A DNA stretch of 64,000 bases from Acinetobacter rudis (GTDB lineage: Bacteria; Pseudomonadota; Gammaproteobacteria; Pseudomonadales; Moraxellaceae): positions 1 through 64,000 of the forward strand of contig NZ_BBRX01000020.1 of assembly GCF_000829675.1 (NCBI RefSeq), given 5' to 3'. The notes beneath the pieces are model-generated. The model was not told where the DNA came from and did not search any database. It saw only the letters and a program-made list of their open reading frames with translations. Below are positions 35,388-45,068 of this stretch, piece by piece. The position numbers were made by a program, and so were the translations under genes. The number at the start of each line of letters is the position of its first letter. Positions within the stretch are counted from its first letter, which is position 1.

Positions 35388-36617
35388 ATGACAATTAATA
35401 CAGTTTCTGTCAGTGGTTTAGGTTATATCGGTTTACCTACAGCAACGATGTTTGCTCATGCAGGTGCACAGGTGATTGGTTTGGATGTCAATCAACAAGC
35501 GATTGATACGATTAATCAAGGTCGGATTCACATTGTTGAGCCAGGTTTAGCAGATATCGTCAAAGAGGTCGTTGCTTCAGGACATTTAAAAGCAGCTTCG
35601 ATCGCAGCAAAAGCGGATGCATTTTTAATTGCAGTGCCCACCCCGTTCAAGGGCGAGGATTATACCCCTGATTTGTCTTATATTGAGGCTGCAGCAAAAA
35701 CCATCGCACCGGTACTCGAAAAAGGCAATATCGTAATTTTAGAGTCAACTTCACCTGTGGGCGCAACCGAGCAAATGGTCGAGTGGTTAGCAGAAATACG
35801 TCCTGATTTGAAATTTCCAGCCCATGAACAAGACACAGAAAATGATGTGTTTGTCGCCTATTGTCCGGAACGTGTTTTACCTGGTCAGGTGATTCGTGAG
35901 CTGGTACAAAATGACCGCACAATTGGTGGATTAACAGCTCGTTGTGCAGAAAAAGCGGCAGAAGTTTATCGGATTTTTGTGCAAGGTCAGTTGGTGATCA
36001 CTAATGCACGTACTGCCGAAATGACCAAGTTGACGGAAAATGCTTTTCGTGATGTCAATATCGCTTTTGCCAATGAGCTTTCTCTGATTTGTGATCAACT
36101 CAATATTAATGTGTGGGAATTAATTGCACTGGCCAACCGTCATCCCCGTGTAGATATTTTACGGCCAGGTGCAGGGGTGGGTGGGCACTGTATCGCTGTA
36201 GACCCTTGGTTTATCGTCAATAAAACCCCCGATATTGCGCATATCGTGCGTACTGCTCGCGAAGTAAACGATCACAAACCACGTTGGGTAATTAAAAAAA
36301 TTGGGCAACGTGTAGCAGCACTGGGTCAATTGGGACGTAAGCCTAAAATTGCCCTACTCGGTTTAGCGTTTAAACCCAATATTGATGACTTACGTGAGAG
36401 CCCTGCTGTATTTATTGCAGAACAACTCATCGCAGATTCACGGTTTGAGGTGCTAGTGGTTGAACCCAATATTCATCAGCTACTAGCACAACTGAGCCAA
36501 GCGTCTTTAGTATCTTTACAAGAAGCCATCGCACAAGCGGATGTCATTGCTGAACTGGTTCAACATCAGGAGTTTGCCAATTTAGATGCCAATCAATTGA
36601 GTTTTGTGGGTGAATAA
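35388..36617 (+). CDS. wecC: UDP-N-acetyl-D-mannosamine dehydrogenase, copy A
   Basis: 409 residues: Rossmann start VSGLGYIGLPTATMFAHAG (NAD binding), the catalytic Cys in GAGVGGHCIAVDPWF (about residue 267), and a C-terminal UDP-binding domain with LLGLAFKPNIDDLRESPA. It oxidises UDP-ManNAc to UDP-ManNAcA. It matches copy B closely except for the last 50 or so residues. It is followed within five bases by the truncated coiled-coil gene. Confidence 0.93.
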   Translation: MTINTVSVSGLGYIGLPTATMFAHAGAQVIGLDVNQQAIDTINQGRIHIVEPGLADIVKEVVASGHLKAASIAAKADAFLIAVPTPFKGEDYTPDLSYIEAAAKTIAPVLEKGNIVILESTSPVGATEQMVEWLAEIRPDLKFPAHEQDTENDVFVAYCPERVLPGQVIRELVQNDRTIGGLTARCAEKAAEVYRIFVQGQLVITNARTAEMTKLTENAFRDVNIAFANELSLICDQLNINVWELIALANRHPRVDILRPGAGVGGHCIAVDPWFIVNKTPDIAHIVRTAREVNDHKPRWVIKKIGQRVAALGQLGRKPKIALLGLAFKPNIDDLRESPAVFIAEQLIADSRFEVLVVEPNIHQLLAQLSQASLVSLQEAIAQADVIAELVQHQEFANLDANQLSFVGE

Positions 36618-36621
36618 TAAA

Positions 36622-37164
36622 ATGAAAAAAAACATTTCAGTAAGACGTCAAAAACGGACCAGAGGATTCAGCATGTCCTTAAACCCGGCTACTGGAAATG
36701 AATTATCACAAGATAGGGCATCGCAGTCAGCATCAGACTTGGATCTTGCTACACAAGCGGTGCATGCTCATTTCAATCGCGACGTAACTTTTGAGTCGAA
36801 GCAGCATACTGTGCTATTGGAAAAAGTAAAGTTTTTGCAGCTAGAGCAGCAGTCAAGTCAAAGCATATTGGTGGCACTTGAAAAAAGACAGCTTACATTG
36901 CAGCAGCAACTCCTTACTTTGAACACTTCACTGAGTGCTTTACAGCAGAACCAGTCTGCGGTTTTAGCGCAAATACAAACACTGTCAAGTAAACTGAGTG
37001 CTTTGACCGTTCTACCTGAGTTATATAACGAAGTTAAGGCTCTGAAAAATAGCAGTCGAGATGACTACAGCACGCTTTTCAATATTATATCTAATCAAAA
37101 ACAAGATCAGGATATTGAACGTACTTTGTCCTTTCAACTCGGTAAGGTTTTGATTTATGGCTAA
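36622..37164 (+). pseudogene. Truncated coiled-coil protein gene, copy A
   Basis: The start MKKNISVRRQKRTRG matches the N-terminus of the full-length copy B protein (MRKPVSTRRQKKN), and the middle is a predicted coiled coil rich in Gln and Leu. The chain stops after 180 residues at TLSFQLGKVLI. In copy B the equivalent LSYKLGVVMV is followed by about 30 more residues (KSLKNFIKMPIEV region). The stop is created at the junction with the minus-strand glycosyltransferase remnant. A shortened protein may still be made. The ATG at 36622 is chosen by homology; a TTG at 36604 is in frame. Confidence 0.7.
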
Positions 37165-37986
37165 GCTAGGATTACTCACCACGAGTCGATTACATGCCAT
37201 AATCTCAATTAAACGCCGTGAAAACATGGTTGGTGAATTGGTAATCGTATTTACGTTGATGGATTGTTGAAACTGATGATTTAAGTGAGCCGTTTTGGTA
37301 TAGGACACTGTCTCTCGATAGCGGACATGCTCAATATCGGGGAATTGATATTGACTATTTTTTTTTGCCAGTTTGGCATGACGATTGATCAGCGTGAGAC
37401 CAAATGGTGCTGCGGCATGAAAACAAAGATCTTGCCATAGTCGCCTTTTTGAATGCATATGACGCATATAACTGCCAATAAATATACTGGATCGTGTTCT
37501 GATTTGGCTGAACGGCGATGGATAATGAATTTTGGGTTGAAATGGAAAGGGTAATGATGCAATTTTTGAGTCTGGGCATTGGACTTGATATTGCTGAATA
37601 AGATTAGCATCGGTGGTAAAGATAAAGTCAAAGAGTTTGGCTGTGGAAATAAACTGATCATAGTGAAAAGGATCTTCTTTATTCCAAAATATTGTGGGGA
37701 TTTTTTGATTTTTTGCCCATTGTACTAAATATGCCAATTGTTGTTGATTACGCTCAGGATGATCAGGATAGCTAGCAACCTTATATTTCCATTGCGTTTG
37801 ATTGCCCAGCCAAGTTGATTCAACCAGAAGAAAATCATATTTTTTAAACAAAAGTGGTAAGTGCTTAGGTGTGGCAAAGCTTAATTGTGTATTTGGCTCC
37901 AAAGCCAGACTCTTCCTTGTAAAGTCATCCAATATGCATAGAATATTGAGCATGCAAGTATTTCGTGATGGCCTAAACAAATACAT
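37165..37986 (-). pseudogene. Truncated CgeB-like glycosyltransferase, copy A
   Basis: About 274 residues are homologous to the intact 355-residue protein at 58865-59932. Shared stretches include LDDFTRK, FLLVESTWLGNQTQWK, PTIFWNKEDPFH and SPTMFSRRLIEIMACNRLV. Homology stops just after SNPSLAI. From there the frame runs on for about 45 codons through the antisense of the coiled-coil gene, to 37021. About 80 C-terminal residues of the real protein are missing, including the end of the GT-B nucleotide-binding half. It is probably inactive. Confidence 0.75.
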
Positions 37987-38762
37987 GAGAGAGTTTTGAT
38001 CCTATAACGATTCGGTTATCAATGCGGTGTAGACGAGTGAGCTTAAAAGTTGGCTTGCATCTGCTTTGTTCAGCAGCCCAGTCAGCAGGTATCACATAAA
38101 TAACCTGTTTAATTCTGATCGAGTAGAGGATTTGAACGCATGATTTGTTTCTTAAAGTTAATATAAGATTTGAAGTGTTAAACTATTTTTTATGAGATGC
38201 TCTGAGCGACAAACTGTTCTTTAGTCGCTTAGTTTTGATATCGTATTTTTATCTGTCTTTAGCGCTTGTTTGTAAAGCAAAAAATGAACATTAATCTTGT
38301 GTTAATGCACACTACATGACCTGATTGGTGTGTTAGATCTACTCACCAACTAGTGACACATCCTATTTTTTGATGTTTTTATGTGTTTGGTATACTACGG
38401 CAACCTTTAATGGGGTCGTATTAAAGATAATATCTTAAAAATCAAATAAAAATGTGATTGAGAAGAACTAAAAATCACCGAGAAGTTTAGTAAAAATGTA
38501 TGGCTTGAAAGTGGTTAGATCTCAAAATATTTAATCATTCATAACACTATATAAGTGTTTTAATTTAACCAAGAGATTAAATAATAAATATTTTTGAATG
38601 ACTTATATGTGGCAGTCTCTGAGTATGCACTAAAAGTACATATCCTACATTGTTCAACAGCCTGTACTCACCCAATTGATACTTAAAAGACTTTATTATT
38701 GGTATATTCAACGCTATCATGTTTCACACTTTTTAATAGATAAAACACTTTAATAATTGCCA
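37987..38762. other. Gene-free spacer with regulatory signals upstream of capsule copy B
   Basis: 776 bp without a credible gene. It holds a hairpin AGCGAC/GTCGCT (38205-38210, 38224-38229) and one extended -10 promoter candidate at 38388-38396, which would give a leader of about 360 nt before kpsM. I see no ops element, tRNA or repeat shared with copy A's spacer. Confidence 0.55.
38388..38396 (+). promoter_or_regulatory. Extended -10 promoter candidate for capsule copy B
   Basis: TGGTATACT fits TGn plus a near-consensus -10 (TATACT). A TTGATG at 38370-38375 lies 15 bp upstream, which is short for a -35, so the extended -10 would have to compensate. It is the best promoter-like site in this spacer. 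Confidence 0.4.
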
Positions 38763-39593
38763 ATGGAACAGTCATCAACGAACAGCGCCTTAAAAAAACT
38801 GCCTCGGTTAAAACCACGAGGTGGCGCACGGGTGATGCTGGTTGCTATCCGAGCGCTATTTTTACGTGAGTTACAAACGCGTTTTGGTGAATATCGTCTT
38901 GGTTATCTTTGGATTTTAATCGAGCCTTTATTCACTATTGGGATTTTAATGCTGCTGTTTGGGACAATTATGCAGCGTACCTTACCTAATATTTCCTTTG
39001 AGATATTCTTATTGAATGGAATTGTCCCATTTTTTATGTTTCGCTCAGGGATTGGTCAAGCATTAGGGGCAGCGCAAGCTAATAAGGGGTTGTTTAGCTA
39101 TCGACCTGTTAAACCAGTTGATGCTTTGATTGCACGTAACCTACTTGAGTTATTTTTAGGCTTTAGTACTTATGTATTTTTTAGTGTAGTGTTACTTTGG
39201 CTTGGTTATACCATCAGTTTTGACCAGATCCCCACTTTAATGGCCTATTGGTTGCTTTTATTTATTTTGATGTTTTCAATAAGCTTAATTTTTATGGTAC
39301 TCGGTGATTTCTCCAAAGAACTAAATAAATTTGTTAGTGTACTTTTCCTAATTTTGTATTTTATATCAGGTATCCTGTATCCAATTGGAATTATACCTGT
39401 GCAATACCGTGAATACTTACTTTATAATCCTTTGATCCACATTTTTGAACCCATGCGTCATGCAGTCGCACCTATGTATCCTCTAGTGGATGGCATTAGC
39501 TTAAATTATGTCCTGACGTGGATTTTGGTATCCATGTTTATTGGCCTACTGCTCTACAAACGTTTTGAACGACGGATGATCAAGTCTAAATGA
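38763..39593 (+). CDS. kpsM: Capsule polysaccharide ABC transporter permease, copy B
   Basis: About 276 residues, six predicted membrane helices, KpsM-type N-terminus LFLRELQTRFGEYRLGYLW. It exports the lipid-linked polymer together with KpsT. The start is uncertain: ATG 38763 is used here, while an in-frame TTG at 38757 lines up with the first ATG of copy A (both give M-P-M); neither has a clear ribosome binding site. Differences from copy A concentrate in the first 20 residues and in transmembrane segments. It overlaps kpsT by ATGA. Confidence 0.9.
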   Translation: MEQSSTNSALKKLPRLKPRGGARVMLVAIRALFLRELQTRFGEYRLGYLWILIEPLFTIGILMLLFGTIMQRTLPNISFEIFLLNGIVPFFMFRSGIGQALGAAQANKGLFSYRPVKPVDALIARNLLELFLGFSTYVFFSVVLLWLGYTISFDQIPTLMAYWLLLFILMFSISLIFMVLGDFSKELNKFVSVLFLILYFISGILYPIGIIPVQYREYLLYNPLIHIFEPMRHAVAPMYPLVDGISLNYVLTWILVSMFIGLLLYKRFERRMIKSK

Positions 39594-40252
39594 TTGAACT
39601 TCGAAATCTGAGTAAGTCCTATATTACCCCTAAGGGCCGCCATGTGGTCTTTAAGGACCTTAGTGTGATTTTGCCTGAAAATAAAAGTGTAGCCCTCTTG
39701 GGTAAAAATGGTGCAGGTAAAAGTACCTTACTTCGGATTATTGGCGGGATTGACTTTGCCGACTCAGGTGAAGTAATCACCAACAAGTCAATTTCTTGGC
39801 CAGTGGCTTTGGCTGGTGGCTTTCAAGGCAGTTTAACTGCTCGGCAAAACGTCCGTTTTGTGGCACGGCTTTATGTACAAAGTGAAGAAGAAGTTGAGTA
39901 CGTGGTGCGCTTTGTTGAGGACTTTGCCGAGATTGGCAAATACTTTGATATGCCGATTAAAAGTTACTCCAGCGGTATGCGTAGTCGGATTGGTTTTGGA
40001 TTAAGCATGGCCTTTAACTTTGACTATTACTTACTTGATGAAGCAGGGGCGGTGGGTGATGCTTCTTTCCGTAAAAAAAGTCAGGCTTTGTTGGATGAAC
40101 TTAAAGCCAGTTCAAATTTGATCATGGTTTCACATGATCTGAATGATTTAACACGTAATTGTGATGTGGCTTTTTTGGTTAGAGATGGTCAGGCTGAATA
40201 TTTTGACAATATGCAAGATGCAGTAGAGGTATATAAAGCGTATGCGCATTAA
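39590..40252 (+). CDS. kpsT: Capsule polysaccharide ABC transporter ATP-binding protein, copy B
   Basis: 220 residues with all ABC motifs intact (Walker A GKNGAGKST, signature YSSGMRSR, Walker B YYLLDEAGAVGD, switch His in VSHDLND). It couples ATP hydrolysis to export through KpsM. The protein is about 92% identical to copy A by direct count, while many third codon positions differ, so both copies have been kept by selection on the protein. Confidence 0.93.
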   Translation: MIELRNLSKSYITPKGRHVVFKDLSVILPENKSVALLGKNGAGKSTLLRIIGGIDFADSGEVITNKSISWPVALAGGFQGSLTARQNVRFVARLYVQSEEEVEYVVRFVEDFAEIGKYFDMPIKSYSSGMRSRIGFGLSMAFNFDYYLLDEAGAVGDASFRKKSQALLDELKASSNLIMVSHDLNDLTRNCDVAFLVRDGQAEYFDNMQDAVEVYKAYAH

Positions 40253-41339
40253 GAAAAAACAAAAGTTACTGCTGGCCTATACAGGGGCTGTACTTTTACC
40301 TTTGGCCGTGACAGTGACTTATTTAAATGCATTTGCACATGATCGATATCAGTCTGCATCTGTACTCTTGGTCAAGCAGGTAGGCGATACCGCAGTTTCA
40401 GAAACTGGGGGGTTAACTGCACTACTAGGGGTCGCCAATACCAGCGGTGAAGATACGAATATTTTAAAAGAGTATATTACCTCACGCGATATGGTGGAGA
40501 AACTAGATAAACAGTTAGATCTGCGTAAGGCCTTTCGACAAGATGGTGACCCAGTTTTTTCGTTAGCCAGTGATGCAACTATTGAGGATTTGGTTGAACA
40601 TTTTAAAAAAGTGGTAAAAGTTAATCTCGATGAAAAAACCATGATGCTCAACGTTTCTTCACAAGGCTTTACTCCAGCATTTTCTTTAAAGCTTAATCAA
40701 GCGATCCTGCAGCAAAGCGAAGGTTTTATTAACGGGATCTCGAATAGCATCGCGTTGGAGCAGCAAAAGTACGCACAGCAACAGCTTGATGAAGCAACCG
40801 CTCAGCTCAATACTGCACGGCATAATCTACTGACCTATCAAAACGAAAATAGTACCTTTGATCCTCAGGCCCAAGCGCAGGCTGTAGGCACTTTAGTTGC
40901 AGGCTTACAGGCCAATTTGGCCCAGTTACATACCGAAGAACGCACCCTTTTGGCCTATCTTAACCCTGAGTCAGCTCAAGTCGTAGCGATTCGTAGCCAA
41001 ATCGAATCAGTGAAAAAGCAAATCGACGATGAAAACGGCAAACTCACCTCACCAAGCAATGCTAAGCTTAATAAGGCGGTTGCAGACTTTGAAGAACTTA
41101 AGGCTCAAGTAACTTTTGCCACAGATCTTTATAAGATCTCATTGGCATCACTGGAAAAAGCCCGTTTAGAGGCATCAAAGAAACTTAAGAAATTGGTGAT
41201 CATTGCTGAGCCGCGTTTGGCTGAAGACGCTTTGTATCCACGTCGTATTTATATAAGCGCAACCACTTTTATTATTTTAAATATTCTTTTCGGTATTGGA
41301 CTGCTGATTAGTTCCATCATCCGTGAGCATCGGGAATAA
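40242..41339 (+). CDS. kpsE: Capsule export inner-membrane (PCP) protein, copy B
   Basis: 365 residues, the same length as copy A. Membrane helices lie near both ends, with a periplasmic coiled-coil region between (about 165-310). It ties the KpsMT transporter to the KpsD channel. It overlaps kpsT by 11 bp and ends three bases before the kpsD start. The equal length and absence of indels against copy A suggest strong structural constraint. Confidence 0.9.
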   Translation: MRIKKKQKLLLAYTGAVLLPLAVTVTYLNAFAHDRYQSASVLLVKQVGDTAVSETGGLTALLGVANTSGEDTNILKEYITSRDMVEKLDKQLDLRKAFRQDGDPVFSLASDATIEDLVEHFKKVVKVNLDEKTMMLNVSSQGFTPAFSLKLNQAILQQSEGFINGISNSIALEQQKYAQQQLDEATAQLNTARHNLLTYQNENSTFDPQAQAQAVGTLVAGLQANLAQLHTEERTLLAYLNPESAQVVAIRSQIESVKKQIDDENGKLTSPSNAKLNKAVADFEELKAQVTFATDLYKISLASLEKARLEASKKLKKLVIIAEPRLAEDALYPRRIYISATTFIILNILFGIGLLISSIIREHRE

Positions 41340-41342
41340 GTG

Positions 41343-43025
41343 ATGAATAAAAAATTATTATGTTCAGCGCTTGCGCTGTTGAGTTATAGCACGACATTGG
41401 TTTATGCCAACAGCATGATGCCAAATAATCCTCTTATTGCCGGTTTAGATACTAACCAGCAAGCGCGTGAGCAAGACCCTACGATTTTACCCAATCAATC
41501 GGTAGTTAACCTGACTCCAAGTAGTGCGCCTAAGTATCCGAACAATAGCAATGTATTTGGTTCGCAGTTATTTAAAGGTGCATTTTCAGGGACTGCGGGC
41601 AGTACCTTTAATAACAGTTATAAGCTCAATCCTGGTGATCAAGTCAATGTGCGGATGTGGGGAGCTTATCAGTATGCGGGTACGCAGACGGTAGACCCTA
41701 AAGGTAATCTATTTCTTCCAAACATTGGCCCGATCCAAGTACAGGGCGTGAGTAACGGACAGTTACAGTCTCTAGTTGAGTCACATGTGCGTAAAGTCTA
41801 TGTGTCTAACGTTGGTGTTTATGCCTCACTGGTTGAGGCTCAACCTGTAAAAGTTTTAGTTACTGGGGTAGTCAACCAGCCGGGTAATTATGGCGGTTTG
41901 GCCAATGACAGCGTGGTGGCCTATTTAGACCGTGCCGGTGGTGTCGACCCTGAGCGTGGTAGTTATATCGACATTAAAATTATGCGCAGCGGTCAAGTAC
42001 TACAACAAGTTGACCTTTATGACTTTTTGATTTCTGGTCGTTTACAGCCTTTTAGCTTTAGAGATGGGGACGTGGTTGTGGTTGGTCCGCGTACTCAGAC
42101 TTTTAGTATTAGTGGTGAAGTCTTTAACGCTTACGACTTTGAGTTTAATGTGCCTTATCTGACCGTGGGGCAAGCCTTAGGTGTGGCCAAAGCCAAACCA
42201 GGGGCAACCAATGTCAGTATTATGCGTCGTCAGGGCAATGAATACCGCAGTGAATATTATCCAATAAGCCAAGCGCAAGATATTCAAGTGCAAAATGGCG
42301 ATGTACTCAGTGTTACAGCAGATCGTTATGCCGGGACCATTCAGGTACGGGTCGAAGGTGCCAACAATGGCGAGCATGCCATCGTACTCCCTTATGGTGC
42401 AAAACTGTCTGAAGTATTGCCACGGATCAAGCCAAACGCTTTGGCCAATATGCAGGCTTTACAGCTGTTTAGACCTTCTGTTGCTAAGCGTCAAAAAGAG
42501 ATGCTCAATATCGCTTTGGATAAACTCGAAGATGCAACTTTCAATGCGCGTTCGAGTACCCAAGAAGAGGCAAACTTACGCAGTAAAGATGCTGAACTAG
42601 TTAAGCAGTTCGTGACCAAAGCACGTCAAGCTCAACCGTTGGGTCAAGTGGTATTGGACCCAAGGACGTACCAAGACGTCATCTTAGAACAAGGTGATAT
42701 TTTAAAAATCCCTGAAATGACTTCTGTGATCATGGTTCATGGTGAAGTCGCATTTGCCAATGGTGTAGAGTATCAACCGAACCGTAGTGCGCTGAGTTAT
42801 ATTGAACAAGTGGGTGGTTTTAGCCAAAAATCAAACAAGTCTAAAGTCATCGTGATTCACCAAAATGGTGAGGCTGAATTGGTTGCGAAGGGCAGCAAAA
42901 TCCAAATGGGCGATGAAATTATGGTTTTGCCTAAAGCATCAAGTAAATCGATCGAAGTGGCTCGTGGTATTACCGCGATTCTGTATCAGATTGCAATTAT
43001 GACTAAAGTGGCTTTAGATCTTTAA
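41343..43025 (+). CDS. kpsD: Capsule export outer-membrane (OPX) protein, copy B
   Basis: 560 residues with a Sec signal peptide ending TLVYA, a polysaccharide export domain (YKLNPGDQVNVRMWG) and SLBB-type repeats. It forms the channel for the polymer through the periplasm and outer membrane. ATG 41343 is used as the start; the GTG at 41340 is in frame but would not improve the signal peptide. The signal-peptide and linker region (first 70 residues) differs most from copy A, the rest little. Confidence 0.9.
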   Translation: MNKKLLCSALALLSYSTTLVYANSMMPNNPLIAGLDTNQQAREQDPTILPNQSVVNLTPSSAPKYPNNSNVFGSQLFKGAFSGTAGSTFNNSYKLNPGDQVNVRMWGAYQYAGTQTVDPKGNLFLPNIGPIQVQGVSNGQLQSLVESHVRKVYVSNVGVYASLVEAQPVKVLVTGVVNQPGNYGGLANDSVVAYLDRAGGVDPERGSYIDIKIMRSGQVLQQVDLYDFLISGRLQPFSFRDGDVVVVGPRTQTFSISGEVFNAYDFEFNVPYLTVGQALGVAKAKPGATNVSIMRRQGNEYRSEYYPISQAQDIQVQNGDVLSVTADRYAGTIQVRVEGANNGEHAIVLPYGAKLSEVLPRIKPNALANMQALQLFRPSVAKRQKEMLNIALDKLEDATFNARSSTQEEANLRSKDAELVKQFVTKARQAQPLGQVVLDPRTYQDVILEQGDILKIPEMTSVIMVHGEVAFANGVEYQPNRSALSYIEQVGGFSQKSNKSKVIVIHQNGEAELVAKGSKIQMGDEIMVLPKASSKSIEVARGITAILYQIAIMTKVALDL

Positions 43026-43079
43026 TTGAGCAGTTTATAGTTTGATGTAGTTTAATACTGAGCATATACGAGGGTCGCA

Positions 43080-45068
43080 GTGAATTTTGTTTTTAGTAAT
43101 CGTAAGATTCAAAGCATTCCTGATATCCAGCGTTTTTTAACTGAAGAGTCCTGTCTGAGTGGCCCTGTCTATGTGGGATGGGGGCGCAAAGCGAGTTTTG
43201 ATCATGCTCAGTTTTTGGCTCAGAAAAATGCAGCAGTATGTTTATGTGTTGAAGATGGATTTGTCCGCTCATTGGGCCTAGGTAAACAAGGTTATCCACC
43301 CTTATCACTCGTGGTGGATCAGAGCGGTATTTACTTTGATGCAAGACAGCAGTCAGATTTAGAAAGGCTCATTGAGCGAGATGAATGTCATGAAGCCAAT
43401 CGGCGAGCACAGTTGGCAATTGACCAAATCGTGCGATATCAAATCAGTAAGTATAATCAAAAATATACACCCATAGACACCAGTCGTTTTCAAGCACAGA
43501 AAAATATATTGGTGGTGGATCAGACCGTTGGTGATCAATCGATTCATTGTGCCGGTGCAAGTAATCATAGTTTTCTACACATGCTTAAACAGGCGCGCGT
43601 AGATCATCCTGATGCAAAGCTGTGGGTGAAGACTCATCCGGATGTACTGGCGGGTAAAGCAAAAGGGCATTTTAGTGCTCAAGATTTTGCACAAGTAGGC
43701 GCTCTGGTATTAAGTGATAATTATAATCCCATAGAATTATTGCAAATGATGCATGAGGTTTATGTGGTCAGCTCACAGATGGGTTTTGAGGCATTACTTT
43801 GTGGTAAAACAGTACATTGTTTTGGTTTACCTTGGTATGCGGCATGGGGGTTAACGCATGATCAGCATACACCATTAGCGATATTACAAGAGCGTCGTCA
43901 AACAAGAAGATCATTAACTCACTTATTTGCGTGTGCGTATTTTCGCTATGCACGCTATGTCTCACCTGTGACTGGTCAGCGCTGTGAATTGGAAGAACTT
44001 ATTGCGATCTTGCAGCCAAACATTGCGATGCAACAGGTATTGCCCCCTTCCTTAGTTTTATCTGGGTTCAGTCGTTGGAAAAAGCGGTTTTTACGCTCTT
44101 ATTTGGGCTTTCCACAGACGAAACTATCTTTTAAAAATTGGCTTAAGCCGAAGTCATCCGAGTATATTGTGGCTTGGGGCAAAAAAGCGTATCAATTTAA
44201 GCAAAGTGGTATTCAGTCGTTATGTACAGTTGAAGATGGTTTCGTTCGCTCTGTAGGGTTGGGTGCAGCATTGACAAGACCTTGTTCACTGGTATTTGAT
44301 CCAGTCGGCATTTACTATGATGCAACAGCTCCCTCTTATGTAGAAAGTTTGCTGAGCCACTGCAAACTCAGTACCGCAGAGTATCAACGTGCGCGCTTAT
44401 TAAGAGAGCGAATAATTGCACTCAATATTTCCAAATATAATGTCGGCGAACGAGAAAGGTTAGAAATCAACTTTACTGGCAAAGTAATCTTGGTCGTGGG
44501 TCAAGTTGAAGATGATATGTCTGTGCAACTCGGTGGAGTTGATATCAAAACCAACATAGCACTGTTAAAACAAGTTAAGGAATTAAACCCTGAAGCTTAT
44601 ATTATTTATAAACCTCATCCTGATGTGGAAGCAGGTTTAAGACCAGGTAAGATAGAGCAACAAATATTATTAAAATATGCCAATCAAATTGAGACACGTC
44701 GTTCGATTATCGAATGTTTTGCAGTTATCGATGAGGTTCATACACTGACCTCATTGACAGGATTTGAAGCATTAATTCGCGGTATAAAAGTGGTGTGTTA
44801 TGGTATGCCATTTTATGCGGGTTGGGGACTTACTGAAGATCGTCATACAAACTCTCGTCGCACCCGTCAGTTGACTGTTGATGAACTGCTCTATGTTGTA
44901 TTGGTGCAGTATGCTGTTTATAACTTGGCTTCATCTAAAATTGCATTGACCAGTATTGAGTCTGTGCTCGACTACCTAGAGCAACAGACTCAAGAAAGTA
45001 GTAAAAAAAGTTCAAATACTTGGATTAATATTCTTTCAAAATTAAACTATTTGAAATTAAAAAAATAA
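43080..45068 (+). CDS. kpsC: Capsule linker beta-Kdo transferase KpsC
   Basis: 662 residues made of two related halves. The N half has YVGWGRKASFDHA and CVEDGFVRSLGLG; the C half has YIVAWGKKAYQFKQ and TVEDGFVRSVGLG. This duplicated layout is typical of KpsC, whose two modules build the poly-Kdo linker on lyso-phosphatidylglycerol at the inner membrane. With kpsS at 60436-61677 it marks a true ABC-dependent (group 2-like) capsule. The start is a GTG at 43080 with GAGGG six bases upstream. It is present once only, after the copy B export genes; copy A has no equivalent. Confidence 0.93.
   Translation: MNFVFSNRKIQSIPDIQRFLTEESCLSGPVYVGWGRKASFDHAQFLAQKNAAVCLCVEDGFVRSLGLGKQGYPPLSLVVDQSGIYFDARQQSDLERLIERDECHEANRRAQLAIDQIVRYQISKYNQKYTPIDTSRFQAQKNILVVDQTVGDQSIHCAGASNHSFLHMLKQARVDHPDAKLWVKTHPDVLAGKAKGHFSAQDFAQVGALVLSDNYNPIELLQMMHEVYVVSSQMGFEALLCGKTVHCFGLPWYAAWGLTHDQHTPLAILQERRQTRRSLTHLFACAYFRYARYVSPVTGQRCELEELIAILQPNIAMQQVLPPSLVLSGFSRWKKRFLRSYLGFPQTKLSFKNWLKPKSSEYIVAWGKKAYQFKQSGIQSLCTVEDGFVRSVGLGAALTRPCSLVFDPVGIYYDATAPSYVESLLSHCKLSTAEYQRARLLRERIIALNISKYNVGERERLEINFTGKVILVVGQVEDDMSVQLGGVDIKTNIALLKQVKELNPEAYIIYKPHPDVEAGLRPGKIEQQILLKYANQIETRRSIIECFAVIDEVHTLTSLTGFEALIRGIKVVCYGMPFYAGWGLTEDRHTNSRRTRQLTVDELLYVVLVQYAVYNLASSKIALTSIESVLDYLEQQTQESSKKSSNTWINILSKLNYLKLKK

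Larger units (their letters stand above)
29064..37986 (+). repeat. Capsule segment copy A (kpsMTED-wecBC-coiled coil, then truncated GT)
   Basis: The gene order kpsM, kpsT, kpsE, kpsD, then wecB, wecC and a short coiled-coil gene is repeated in the same orientation at 38763-49351. KpsT differs at only 18 of 220 residues by my count, yet in the first 60 bases of the gene 10 positions differ, almost all silent. Copy A lacks kpsC after kpsD and has lost the centre of the locus at about 37160. This points to an old duplication or to two related loci brought together, not a fresh tandem duplication. Confidence 0.85.

Noticed and set aside
37021-37164. C-terminal 45 codons of the minus-strand glycosyltransferase frame in copy A
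   Set aside because: They are the antisense of the coiled-coil gene and do not match the full-length homologue; read as run-through after the deletion junction.
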